NCBI RefSeq assembly: GCF_014697575.1
Contig: NZ_JACJSC010000024.1
Coordinates: 38,931 to 102,930, forward strand
Source: Planktothrix sp. FACHB-1365
GTDB lineage: Bacteria > Cyanobacteriota > Cyanobacteriia > Cyanobacteriales > Microcoleaceae
Length of the DNA: 64,000 nucleotides
Direction of reading: 5' to 3'
The notes under the pieces were generated by a model, which saw nothing but the letters and a program-made list of their open reading frames with translations, made no database searches and was not told the DNA's origin. Position numbers and translations under genes: made by a program. Positions 17,932 to 27,656 of this stretch are shown piece after piece (within the stretch, counting starts at the first letter, position 1; every line of letters starts with the position of its first letter).

Positions 17932-19022
17932 GTAATTAGGGGTAAATAAAGAGTCACGAGGGTTTGGTTGGGGGTAGGAGTTTCTATGAGCAGTTGACCT
18001 TGGTGGAGTTCGATGAGTTTTTGGACGATGGCTAATCCTAAGCCGGAGCCTTGTTGTTCATAGAGTTTGCGTTCAAACTGCATATGGGCACCAATTTGAG
18101 CAATTTGTTGAGGATTCATTTCTCGTCCGGTGTTTTTAACCGATAAAACAAATTGACGGTCTTTAACACATCCATTAATTTCAATCGGTTCTCCTGGATT
18201 GGAAAACTTTAAGGCATTATCAACTAATTCTTCTACCAGTTTTTTCAACCTCATTTCTGCCATAGCGATGGGAACATCTTGCAAATTCAGAGATAAATCT
18301 GCCTCCCGTTTTGCTTCTTGAACCTGACTCATGACTTGTTCAGTAATGGTGTCTTTGGAAGATGCCGTTTTATACTGACGTAAGGCAGCAATTCGTTTGG
18401 GTTCGGTGGCAATCAGTTCTAATTCAGCATAGAGGAGAAAATTCATGATCAACCGATATAAGCGTTGACCGGATAAAGAAATCTGCTCGACCATTTCCCG
18501 AATTTCCTGGGTATCCATAAAGTCTAATTCATGGAGTAGAAATTCCGTTGAAGCGAGAATTCCATTCAGAGGGGTTCTTAATTCATGGGGAAGAGAATGG
18601 GTAATATTGCTGCGAAGTTCCTGTAATTGTTGTTGAGATGCTTTTTGAACAACCGCTTGTTTTTCCAGTCGAGTCGAAATTGCTTTTAACAATTCCGAGG
18701 GGGTAAAAGGTTTAGTTAAATAATCATCAGCCCCTAATTCCATTCCTTTCCTTAAATCCAATTTATCAGCTTTTGCGGTTAGGAAAATAAACGGAATCAT
18801 CATGGTTTCTGGTTCTTTCCGCAATGCTTCTATTACCCCATAGCCATCGAGTTCTGGCATCATCACATCACATAAGATTAAATCGGGATGAGTGCTTTGG
18901 GCAATTGCTAAACCGATTTTTCCATTCTCGGCGGATAAGGTTTCAAACTCTTCTATTTCTAAAAGTTCTACGATATTTTCTCGGATGGATTCTTCATTCT
19001 CAATCACTAATATCTTGGTCAT
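17922..19022 (-). CDS. Receiver-histidine kinase hybrid
   Basis: 366 aa. An N-terminal receiver (residues 1-125) has the acidic pair ENEE, phospho-acceptor Asp in ILCDVMMPELDG, Thr in FLTAKAD and Lys in DDYLTKPF. A HisKA domain follows with LPHELRTPLNG (His present), then HATPase with N-box VEELVDNALKFSN and G-box GSGLGLAIVQKL. The receiver in front suggests it is controlled by another kinase, with output by phosphotransfer from its own His. Last gene of a three-gene REC operon, 29 bp after the EAL gene. The stop codon lies inside a heptamer repeat array, so the natural C-terminus may once have differed. Confidence 0.9.
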   Translation of the reverse strand: MTKILVIENEESIRENIVELLEIEEFETLSAENGKIGLAIAQSTHPDLILCDVMMPELDGYGVIEALRKEPETMMIPFIFLTAKADKLDLRKGMELGADDYLTKPFTPSELLKAISTRLEKQAVVQKASQQQLQELRSNITHSLPHELRTPLNGILASTEFLLHELDFMDTQEIREMVEQISLSGQRLYRLIMNFLLYAELELIATEPKRIAALRQYKTASSKDTITEQVMSQVQEAKREADLSLNLQDVPIAMAEMRLKKLVEELVDNALKFSNPGEPIEINGCVKDRQFVLSVKNTGREMNPQQIAQIGAHMQFERKLYEQQGSGLGLAIVQKLIELHQGQLLIETPTPNQTLVTLYLPLITDP

Positions 19023-19051
19023 TTTAATGTCCTCAATGATTCTAATTAATG

Positions 19052-20818
19052 TTAGGAATTCGGTTGAGAAAGTTTTAATTTTCGTCCGCTTTTAACTAAG
19101 GCTTGAAACTCTTCTAAATTGAGAGGACGACTGAATAAATATCCCTGAATTTCATTACAATTAAACTCATTCAAGAGATCTAACTCTTCTTGGGTTTCAA
19201 CTCCTTCAGCAATCACTTTTAAATTTAAAAGATGCGCCATTGAAATTAAAGATTGGGTAATAGCTGCATTGATTTTATTATTATGGAGATTCCGAACGAA
19301 GCATTGATCGATTTTCAGTACATCAAACGGAAACTTTTGCAGATAGTTGAGAGAAGAATATCCTGTCCCAAAATCATCAATGGCTATTTTTAAACCCAGG
19401 GCTTTTAAAGCTTGCAATTGTTGGATGGATAATTCCGCATCTCGAATTAACAAACTTTCGGTTAATTCTAATTCTAAATAATCCGGTTCACAGCCGGTGT
19501 TGAGTAAAACTTGCACTAATTTTTGGCGCAAGTTAGCCGTTCGGAATTGACGACCCGATAAGTTAACGGCTACCCGTAAACAGCCTAACCCTTGAGAGCG
19601 CCATGCTTTACTATCTTTACAAGCTTGATATAAAACCCATTCTCCAATCGGTTCAATTAAACCCGTTTCTTCCGCAATCGGAATAAATTTCATCGGGGAA
19701 ATCATTCCTTGTTGGGGATGTTTCCAGCGCAGTAATGCTTCTGCCCCGACAATGTTTCCTGTTTTTAAACTGACTTGCGGTTGATAGTAAAGTTGAAATT
19801 CTTCCCTTTCTAAAGCATACCGCAGGGCGACTTCTAAATCAATCCGTTCTGAGAGTTCATGATCACAGGTAGGGGTATAAAAGGTATAGTGATTTCCTCC
19901 TTGTTGCTTGACGTCATTCATGGCTTGTTTGGCCGCCCGCAGCAGTTGTTGAATCTCCCGACCGTCTTGGGGATAGAGTGCAATTCCAGTGCTAATGGTG
20001 ATGAAGACTTCCCGGTTCATTAAAACAAAGGGTTTAGAAATGATTTTTTGTAATCCTTCTAGGGTGGTTTTAAGCAGTTTTTTATCTAAAATTGGGGCTA
20101 GTAAAATTGCAAATTGATCGGCATTGAGATGGGTAATAATATTTTCAGCAGATAAACTCTTTCTGAGCCGTTCTCCTACCTCTTTTAAGAGTAAATCTCC
20201 GCTTTCATAGTCAAAAAGATCATTAATTCGGCTAAATCGATCTACCCCTAAACAGAGAACGGGAATCATGCCTTGGTACTTCCAATTTTCATCTGTCCCC
20301 GATAAGGATGCTAATTGATGCAGCATTTGTTGGAAATATTCCAACAAAGATAAACGGTTGGGTAAACTTGTGGTACTATCTTGATAAATGAATTGATTGA
20401 GTTTAGCTTCAGCTACTTTTAATTCGCTAGTATAACGATCTTTTAATATCGTGTGTTTTTCTAAACGAATCACAATCGCTTTGAGTAATTCTGTGGCGGT
20501 ACAGGGTTTAGTCAAATAATCATCAGCCCCAAGCTGCATTCCTTTCCGCAGGTCTCCTAAATCAGCTTTTGCTGTTAAGAAAATGAAGGGAATGGTCGCT
20601 GTCAGGGGGTTTTCTTGTAACTTGAGGAGAACCCCATAACCGTCGAGTTCTGGCATCATCACATCACACAAAATTAAATCTGGTTGATGTTGACTCGCCA
20701 GTTGCACCCCGATTTTACCGTCTTCGGCATTGAAAACTTCAAAGTCTTCAGATTCGAGAAGTTCTACAATATTATCTCGAATTAAATCTTCATCTTCAAT
20801 CACAAGAATTTTAGTCAT
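19052..20818 (-). CDS. Receiver-GGDEF(degenerate)-EAL, probable c-di-GMP phosphodiesterase
   Basis: About 588 aa from the ATG at 20818, which overlaps the upstream stop by 8 nt; an in-frame upstream start would lie deep in that gene. The receiver (1-125) is intact: Asp in ILCDVMMPELDG and Lys in DDYLTKPC. The GGDEF domain (about 160-305) has LNADQFAILL where GGDEF should be, so cyclase activity is probably lost. The EAL domain (about 325-570) keeps every catalytic element: EALLRW, VAVNLSG, LELTES, IDDFGTGYSSL, LKIDQ, AEGVET and QGYLFSRP. It should hydrolyse c-di-GMP under control of the receiver. Middle gene of the REC operon. Confidence 0.92.
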   Translation of the reverse strand: MTKILVIEDEDLIRDNIVELLESEDFEVFNAEDGKIGVQLASQHQPDLILCDVMMPELDGYGVLLKLQENPLTATIPFIFLTAKADLGDLRKGMQLGADDYLTKPCTATELLKAIVIRLEKHTILKDRYTSELKVAEAKLNQFIYQDSTTSLPNRLSLLEYFQQMLHQLASLSGTDENWKYQGMIPVLCLGVDRFSRINDLFDYESGDLLLKEVGERLRKSLSAENIITHLNADQFAILLAPILDKKLLKTTLEGLQKIISKPFVLMNREVFITISTGIALYPQDGREIQQLLRAAKQAMNDVKQQGGNHYTFYTPTCDHELSERIDLEVALRYALEREEFQLYYQPQVSLKTGNIVGAEALLRWKHPQQGMISPMKFIPIAEETGLIEPIGEWVLYQACKDSKAWRSQGLGCLRVAVNLSGRQFRTANLRQKLVQVLLNTGCEPDYLELELTESLLIRDAELSIQQLQALKALGLKIAIDDFGTGYSSLNYLQKFPFDVLKIDQCFVRNLHNNKINAAITQSLISMAHLLNLKVIAEGVETQEELDLLNEFNCNEIQGYLFSRPLNLEEFQALVKSGRKLKLSQPNS

Positions 20819-21542
20819 AGTTGTTTCTCTGTAATACATTGAGTTTGCGAATGAATTTAATATTTTCTGGGGTTAATATCGTTTTTAAGTCTGAAATCTG
20901 ATTGAGGATACTCACTTCCCGCGCACATTCTTCTTGGAGAATTTTTAAGTAACGTTGTTGTTTTAACGCTAAATCAGGTACTTGATTGGCTTGGGTTGAT
21001 AATAAGTTTAACATTTGAACTGCTAAACTAATATTAGACATCGGGTTACTTAGTTCTTCTGATAGCCGCGTTAACAGTTCTTCCTGGGTTTTGCTGAGTT
21101 GCTCAAGTTCAGAAACTTTCTGTTTAAGTTGATTGGCACGTTCTCGTTCCTCCGCATATTGGAATAAATACTGTTGTTGTTTTTTTAATCGGGCGCGAAT
21201 GGTACTCAAAAGTTCTATCGGTGTAAAGGGTTTTGTGATGTAGTCATCCGCCCCTAATTCCATTCCTAACCGCAAATCCCTGCGTTCAGCTTTAGCGGTC
21301 ATAAAAATAAATGGAATATTGGCGAGAAGGGGTTGTTTTTGCATCTCGGTGAGAACAGTATACCCATCAATATCCGGCATGATAATATCACAGAGAATTA
21401 AGTTGGGTTGATACTCGGAAGCTAACTTAATCCCTAATTGACCTTGAGCCGCATCTAAAACTTGGAATTCTTCAGATAAAAGTAACTCCATTATATTTTC
21501 TCGAATGGTATCTTCATCTTCAATAATCAAAACTTTATTCAT
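20811..21542 (-). CDS. Response regulator with inactive HisKA-like tail
   Basis: 243 aa. The receiver (1-125) has IEDEDTIREN, phospho-acceptor Asp in LILCDIIMPDIDG, and Lys in DDYITKPF. A coiled coil leads to a HisKA-like helix reading RLSEELSNPMSN, where the phospho-accepting His of the usual SHELRTPL is replaced by Glu. No ATPase domain follows, so it cannot be a kinase; it may dimerise with or inhibit its sister kinase. First intact gene of the REC operon. Immediately upstream lies the decayed end of another histidine kinase, so the cluster grew by tandem duplication and then lost parts. Confidence 0.85.
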   Translation of the reverse strand: MNKVLIIEDEDTIRENIMELLLSEEFQVLDAAQGQLGIKLASEYQPNLILCDIIMPDIDGYTVLTEMQKQPLLANIPFIFMTAKAERRDLRLGMELGADDYITKPFTPIELLSTIRARLKKQQQYLFQYAEERERANQLKQKVSELEQLSKTQEELLTRLSEELSNPMSNISLAVQMLNLLSTQANQVPDLALKQQRYLKILQEECAREVSILNQISDLKTILTPENIKFIRKLNVLQRNNYD

Positions 21543-21547
21543 AAAAT

Positions 21548-21920
21548 TTATTGATTTCCCTCCAGGGATAATTTGATGGTAAATTGTGTTTCTGCTCCGA
21601 GGATGGTTTCGATCAAAATACTGCCCCGATGAGCTTTTAAAAAGGCACGATCAACTTTTAAAAAGGGTTTAATCCTTAATCAACCGAGTCCAGCGCCGGA
21701 AATATTTCCTGCATTTGAACTGCAATAAAATTTGTTAAATATTTTTTGGGGGTTTCAGGAATTCCAATTTCTTAAGCTTGGGCTTTAAAATGAATTGTTG
21801 GGCATCCTGAAAAATCTCCAGTCCGATTATAGCACGTTTCGCTGCATCGCTAACCCCTTGATCAACCCTTGATTGAAAATCAGATTTAACATATCTTAAT
21901 CAGTACCGACATCTAAAATA
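21548..21920 (-). pseudogene. Decayed C-terminal ATPase domain of a histidine kinase
   Basis: The minus strand carries recognisable HATPase fragments broken by stops and at least one frameshift. In order they are a possible N-box (LNLIFNQGLIKG), FKAQA-stop-EIGIPETPK, then after a frame change KIFNKFYCSSNAGNISGAGLG followed by a stop. The last piece is AHRGSILIETILGAETQFTIKLSLEG, ending in TAA at 21548-21550. This is the G1-F-G2-end order of a kinase ATPase domain. No receiver or HisKA part remains upstream; the phytochrome gene begins in the opposite direction. It is the relic of a fourth member of the response-regulator/kinase array. Confidence 0.85.
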
Positions 21921-21980
21921 GATCTTTAACGAAGAGTTCGGTTTTAATCAACTGTATAATTACTGATAATACTACAACTT

Positions 21981-21987
21981 GAGGAGG
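21981..21987 (+). promoter_or_regulatory. Strong ribosome-binding site deciding a TTG start
   Basis: GAGGAGG lies 8 nt before the TTG at 21996. The nearest in-frame ATG (about 33 nt further on) has no such site, so the phytochrome most likely starts with TTG. Confidence 0.7.
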
Positions 21988-21995
21988 CCTATTCC

Positions 21996-24305
21996 TTGAA
22001 TTCCCATAACTTTAACTTACCATCGATGACACAATTTGACCTTTTTCCTGAACCTTTAAGTTTAAACAACTGTGATCGAGAGCTTATTCATCTTCCGGGC
22101 ACAATTCAATCTCATGGAATTTTGTTTGTGTTATCCAATCCCGACCTCAATATTCTTCAAGTTAGTAATAATACAGAGGTTTATTTAGGGATTCCACCCG
22201 AACAATGTTTAGGACAACCCCTATCTTTTCTATTTGCCTCAGAGCAACTTTTTGCCCTGCAAGAGTGTTTAGAAGAAACCTTTGATCAGGTTAATCCGGT
22301 ACAACTTCAGGTGCACATTAATCAAGATATTAAAAGATTCCAAGGGATTATTCACCGTTCTCCTCAAAATTATTTAATTTTAGAATTAGAACCAACAAGT
22401 GAAAAAGAACCGCCCAATTTCTTTAATTTTTATGAATTGACTAAAAAGGTATTTTTGAAACTGCAAAAAACAACAACTCTTGCTGAAATTTGTGAAGTTT
22501 TAATCCAACACATCCGAAAAATTACGGGGTTTGATCGAGTCATGATTTATCGGTTTTCTCCCGATGGTTCAGGAACGGTCATTGCCGAAGAAAAGCGAGA
22601 GGATTTAGAACCTTATCTGGGATTACATTATCCTGATTCTGATATTCCTAAACAAGCAAAACAACTCTATATTGTCAATGGATTGCGATTAATTCCTGAT
22701 ATTAATTATCAACCTGTTCCTATTATTTCTATGCCATCGGATACAGCAACAGAACCCCTCGATTTAAGCTTTAGTGTGTTGAGGAGTGTCTCTCCCATTC
22801 ATCGAGAATATTTAAAGAATATGGGAGTCGCAGCATCTCTGTCAATTTCAATTGTTAACAATAATCAACTTTGGGGATTAATTGCCTGTCATCATTACAG
22901 CCCTAAATTTCTTTCCTATAGCCTGAGAACGGTGTGTGAATTTCTGGGACAAGCGATGTCTTTAGAGTTACCGACTAAGGTAGAAAATGAAAATTTAGAT
23001 TACAAACTATCCCTAAAATCTCTGCAAACGAAATTTACAGATATTATGGTTCAGGCAGAAACGGTCATGGATGCTTTACTGCAAAATCAAGAAGATCTCC
23101 TGAAATTAATGGCGGCAGAAGGGGCGGTTTTTGTTCAAGATGAGCATTTAATTTCCCTAGGACAAACCCCTGCAATTTCAGAGTTAGAACCCTTGATTCT
23201 GTGGTTATCTGATCAATTTAAAAATCATACGTTTGTTACCGATTCCCTCTCAAGGGTGTACCCTCCAGCGGCAAATTTTCAGGCGGTTGCTAGTGGTTTA
23301 CTGGCAATTTCCATTACCAAAATTAAACGAAATTTTATTTTATGGTTTCGTCCTGAACAATTACAATATGTGAACTGGGCGGGAAATCCTGATAAACCAA
23401 AACGAATTGAAGAAGATGGCAGTTTAACAATTTTTCCACGTAAATCCTTTGCTTTGTGGCAAGAAACGGTTCAAGGAAAGTCCTTACCTTGGCAACCTTT
23501 TGAAATCGAAGCCGCCTTAGAAGTCAGAAGTGCCTTAGTTAGTATTATTTTACAGAAAGCTGACGAACTGGCTGCGATAAATTTAGATTTACAACGCACC
23601 AATAGTGAGTTAGATGCCTTTGTTTATATTGCTTCCCATGATTTAAAAGAACCCTTGCGGGGAATTCATAATTATTCTACCTTTTTATTAGAAGATTATG
23701 GTCAAATTCTCGATGAGGATGGAGTTTATAAACTGCAAACCTTAGTCGATTTGACGAAACGGATGGAGGATTTAATCAATTCTCTATTACATTTTTCTCG
23801 CCTGGGGCGACAGGAATTGAAGCTGAATCCGTTAGATTTGAATAAGTTAATCCCTCAGATTGTAGAATTGTTTCAAATGAGTTATGTAGCCGATACAATC
23901 AATATTGTGATTCCTCGACCTTTACCCTTGATTCGAGGGGATAAAATTTTAATTCAAGAAGTCTTGACAAATTTAATCAGTAATGGATTAAAATATAATG
24001 AGCAGTTCATCAAATCTGTCGAAATTGGCTATTTAGATCCAGAACTCGTGATCACTGAAGAAACTCAACCGATTTTAACGTTGTATATTCGGGATAATGG
24101 GATTGGAATTCCTCCCAAGCATCATGACACTATTTTCAGAATTTTTAAACGGCTTCATGCACGGACTCAATATGGAGGCGGAACAGGAGCGGGATTAACA
24201 ATTGTTAAAAAAATTATTGAACGACATGGGGGAACAATTTGGCTTAATTCTATTCCCCATGAAGGGACAACCTTTTACTTTACACTTCCTTATTTTTTAG
24301 GATAA
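21996..24305 (+). CDS. Bacteriophytochrome histidine kinase
   Basis: 769 aa, PAS-GAF-PHY-HisKA-HATPase. The N-terminal NNCDRELIHLPGTIQSHG holds the cysteine that binds biliverdin in bacteriophytochromes. The GAF domain has YPDSDIPKQAKQLY (PxSDIP, with the key Asp) and SPIHREYLKNMGV, where Ile replaces the Cys used by phycocyanobilin-type phytochromes. The PHY tongue has WFRPEQ and FPRKSFALWQETV. HisKA has ASHDLKEPLRG with the His intact; HATPase has NLISNGLKYN and GTGAGLTIVKKI. It should be a red/far-red reversible kinase. The next gene, 28 bp on, is an Rcp1-type response regulator, the usual partner. The start is TTG with a strong ribosome site. Confidence 0.93.
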   Translation: MNSHNFNLPSMTQFDLFPEPLSLNNCDRELIHLPGTIQSHGILFVLSNPDLNILQVSNNTEVYLGIPPEQCLGQPLSFLFASEQLFALQECLEETFDQVNPVQLQVHINQDIKRFQGIIHRSPQNYLILELEPTSEKEPPNFFNFYELTKKVFLKLQKTTTLAEICEVLIQHIRKITGFDRVMIYRFSPDGSGTVIAEEKREDLEPYLGLHYPDSDIPKQAKQLYIVNGLRLIPDINYQPVPIISMPSDTATEPLDLSFSVLRSVSPIHREYLKNMGVAASLSISIVNNNQLWGLIACHHYSPKFLSYSLRTVCEFLGQAMSLELPTKVENENLDYKLSLKSLQTKFTDIMVQAETVMDALLQNQEDLLKLMAAEGAVFVQDEHLISLGQTPAISELEPLILWLSDQFKNHTFVTDSLSRVYPPAANFQAVASGLLAISITKIKRNFILWFRPEQLQYVNWAGNPDKPKRIEEDGSLTIFPRKSFALWQETVQGKSLPWQPFEIEAALEVRSALVSIILQKADELAAINLDLQRTNSELDAFVYIASHDLKEPLRGIHNYSTFLLEDYGQILDEDGVYKLQTLVDLTKRMEDLINSLLHFSRLGRQELKLNPLDLNKLIPQIVELFQMSYVADTINIVIPRPLPLIRGDKILIQEVLTNLISNGLKYNEQFIKSVEIGYLDPELVITEETQPILTLYIRDNGIGIPPKHHDTIFRIFKRLHARTQYGGGTGAGLTIVKKIIERHGGTIWLNSIPHEGTTFYFTLPYFLG

Positions 24306-24333
24306 ATTATTAGAAAGAGGCTGAGGAAAGTGA

Positions 24334-24768
24334 ATGCAATATCAAAGAACGATATTAGTGGTTGAGGATAGTGATGAAGACTTCACCGCATTCAAACGGG
24401 TGATGCGACAGTTATCCTATTCTAATCGGATTTATAGGGTTATGGATGGAGACGATGCGTTAGCTTATTTGTATCATCAAGATTATTATTCTAATCCCGA
24501 TATCGCACCTGTTCCAGATTTAATTCTTCTGGATCTGAACTTACCGGGAACGGATGGTCGGGAGGTTATTTACCAGGTAAAACAAGATATAATCCTAAAA
24601 AGTATCCCGATTATTGTCTTAACCTCATCTTCCAACCCTAAAGATATAGAAACCTGCTATCTCTACGGAGCTAATAGTTATCTGTTAAAACCTTTAGGTA
24701 TAGATGAATTCAAACAGACCATCAAGCATTTTCTTCATTATTGGCTAGAAGTTTCTCTACTGCGGTAA
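24334..24768 (+). CDS. Rcp1-type single-domain response regulator
   Basis: 144 aa, a lone receiver with VEDSDEDF, phospho-acceptor Asp in LILLDLNLPGTDGREV, Thr/Ser in VLTSSSNP and Lys in YLLKPL. The NLPG..G form and the long insertion before the Asp (YYSNPDIAPVPD) are typical of Rcp1, the response regulator of cyanobacterial phytochrome Cph1. Its position right after the phytochrome supports that pairing. A GAGGAAAG ribosome site precedes the ATG. It has no output domain and so must act by protein contact or as a phosphorelay intermediate. Confidence 0.92.
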   Translation: MQYQRTILVVEDSDEDFTAFKRVMRQLSYSNRIYRVMDGDDALAYLYHQDYYSNPDIAPVPDLILLDLNLPGTDGREVIYQVKQDIILKSIPIIVLTSSSNPKDIETCYLYGANSYLLKPLGIDEFKQTIKHFLHYWLEVSLLR

Positions 24769-24854
24769 AACTTTTTAACGAAACCCATTCGTCTTGTACA
24801 ATTATTAGAAACGATACAAACTTTCTTCTCAAAATCTTGTTAAAGGAGTTAAGA

Positions 24855-25922
24855 ATGGCTTTACCTCCTTCCCTGCTGATCGTGGATGATGAGCCAGACA
24901 ATTTTCATGTCATCGAATTTCTCTTATATCAAGAAGGGTATGATCTGAGTTTTGCCAGGAACAGCACTGAAGCCTTGGACTATTTATCGGTCAAATTACC
25001 CGATGTGATTTTATTAGATGTGATGATGCCACAGTTCGATGGAATTGCACTTTGTCATCAGATCAAAAAAAATCCCCTTTGGTGTCATCTTCCGATTATT
25101 ATGGTCACCGTTTTAACGGCTAAAGAAGATTTAGCACTTTGTTTAGATGCAGGTGCGGATGATTTTATTAGTAAGCCGGTGAATGGGATTGAATTGCGTG
25201 CCCGAATTCGCTCTATACTAAGAATGAAGCAGCAATATGATGAATTACAATCGTTACTTCAAGCGAGAGAGGATTTATCCAATATGATTATTCATGATTT
25301 GAATAATCCTTTGGCTGGGGTTTTATTTAGTTGTGAACTTCTCAAACTTTCCCCGTTACAACCTAAACAACTTCAAAAGGTTGAGGATATTTTACGACTA
25401 AGCAAACGCATGGTTTCCTTAGTCAATAGTTTATTAATTATAGCTAAAGTTCAAACGGATGAATTCGTTTTGGAGTATGATCAGGTTGATCTATCTGAAA
25501 TCGGTCATGCAGTGGTGACGGATTTTGAAGCAATTGTGGCTTATCGTCAGATCAAGTTATTGTATGAGTTTCCCGAAGCCGGGAGACAAATATCTGTTGA
25601 TCCGGTGATTTTACAACGAGTGATTGATAATTTATTATCGAATGCTATTAAATTTTCTCCCGTAGGAAGTCAAGTTACTTTACGAATCAGTTATCCCCCG
25701 GACGCAATGCTGAAAATTCAGGTCATTGATTGCGGTTCTGGGATTAGCGAGGAAAGCCGACAACGGATTTTTGAGAAATACGATATCGGAACTTTTCGCA
25801 AAGGAATTCCTCAAATTGGATTAGGTTTAGCGTTTTGTAAATTAGCCGTTGAAGCTCACGGAGGGACAATTTCTATTGAAAATAACAATCCTCAAGGGTC
25901 TATTTTTACTGTCGTAATCTAA
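24855..25922 (+). CDS. Receiver-histidine kinase hybrid downstream of the phytochrome
   Basis: 355 aa from the ATG at 24855, chosen because AAGGAG sits 7 nt upstream; an in-frame start at 24741 would overlap the previous gene and add non-receiver residues. The receiver has DDEPDN, phospho-acceptor Asp in ILLDVMMPQFDG and Lys in DDFISKPV. HisKA has MIIHDLNNPLAG, His present. HATPase has NLLSNAIKFSP, DCGSGI and GLGLAFCKLAVEAHGG. With the phytochrome and Rcp1-like protein it forms a three-gene light-signalling unit (86 bp after the Rcp1-like gene). The receiver may accept phosphate from the phytochrome or its Rcp1 partner; that is inference. Confidence 0.9.
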   Translation: MALPPSLLIVDDEPDNFHVIEFLLYQEGYDLSFARNSTEALDYLSVKLPDVILLDVMMPQFDGIALCHQIKKNPLWCHLPIIMVTVLTAKEDLALCLDAGADDFISKPVNGIELRARIRSILRMKQQYDELQSLLQAREDLSNMIIHDLNNPLAGVLFSCELLKLSPLQPKQLQKVEDILRLSKRMVSLVNSLLIIAKVQTDEFVLEYDQVDLSEIGHAVVTDFEAIVAYRQIKLLYEFPEAGRQISVDPVILQRVIDNLLSNAIKFSPVGSQVTLRISYPPDAMLKIQVIDCGSGISEESRQRIFEKYDIGTFRKGIPQIGLGLAFCKLAVEAHGGTISIENNNPQGSIFTVVI

Positions 25923-26283
25923 AATAGGGAACAGGGAATAGGGACATTAATGCACAAAACAGGAATTTTGTCAAGATACCTAGCCTCGACTTAATATTCT
26001 CTTGCCAAAATCCGTGCATCGCTAAACGAAATCTGGGTGATTTTTAATACAGTATTGACGACAACAAGGGGGTTGTAGACTGCATTTTTGCCAATAGACA
26101 CAATGACCCCTTGAAGACCCTTTTTTCTAGTATACCAGAACCCCTATAAATCCGTCAACTTTTTGCAAATCATTTTCAATAAAAAATCGACTTTTCAGAG
26201 AATTGTTTTAAATATTAAAATAAAATCTAAATATCTATTAATAATCTTTATATTTTTTCCGAGTCTGCGGTTTTCCCCGTTGA

Positions 26284-26397
26284 TATAGCGCTACGCATTA
26301 CAGTTAGGACATTTCCAAATCCTGAAACCCTTTCACTTCTTACTGTTCCCTGTTCCCTGTTCCCAGTTAAGCTGTTCCCTCTTCAAGTAGCGCTATA
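26284..26397. repeat. MITE-like element with 11-bp terminal inverted repeats
   Basis: TATAGCGCTAC at 26284-26294 and GTAGCGCTATA at 26387-26397 are perfect reverse complements. They enclose about 90 bp containing three TGTTCCC copies. The TAGCGCTA core is itself palindromic, so a pair of independent palindromes is an alternative reading. Confidence 0.5.
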
Positions 26398-26408
26398 GTT
26401 TACGGTAG

Positions 26409-26435
26409 AGGCGGGTAAAAATTCAAAACCCGCCT
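26409..26435. terminator. Hairpin at the hemB 3' end
   Basis: AGGCGGGT (26409-26416) pairs with ACCCGCCT (26428-26435) over an 11-nt loop, 15 nt beyond the hemB stop. It lacks a T run on the hemB strand. On the plus strand it is followed by TATTTT, so it may stop transcripts coming from the signalling cluster. Confidence 0.5.
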
Positions 26436-26449
26436 TATTTTAATCTTTG

Positions 26450-27463
<1,014 letters not shown>

Positions 27464-27656
27464 TCAATAAAAAATTTTACTAAAGATCAATCATTTATTA
27501 TCCCATTGCGGTGAGTTGTGAATCTTTCCCAAGTGTTAATAAATGTAACGATTTTAAAAAAAAGCCCAACTTTGCCAAGAGTCACAACCGATCTGAAAAA
27601 TCAGCCTAGAATTAAATAGAGGGAGAAAAAATCTGACGTTAACCGATTTTTAACTT

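Larger units (their letters stand above)
25923..26449. other. Non-coding, repeat-rich spacer
   Basis: No convincing gene in about 530 bp. It begins with GGGAACAGGGAATAGGGA and later holds three TGTTCCC units (26344-26364), so the two parts are roughly inverted copies. An AT-rich stretch (about 26160-26260) precedes an element bounded by TATAGCGCTAC/GTAGCGCTATA. A hairpin lies near the hemB end. The spacer looks like a collection of interspersed repeats between convergent genes. Confidence 0.6.
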
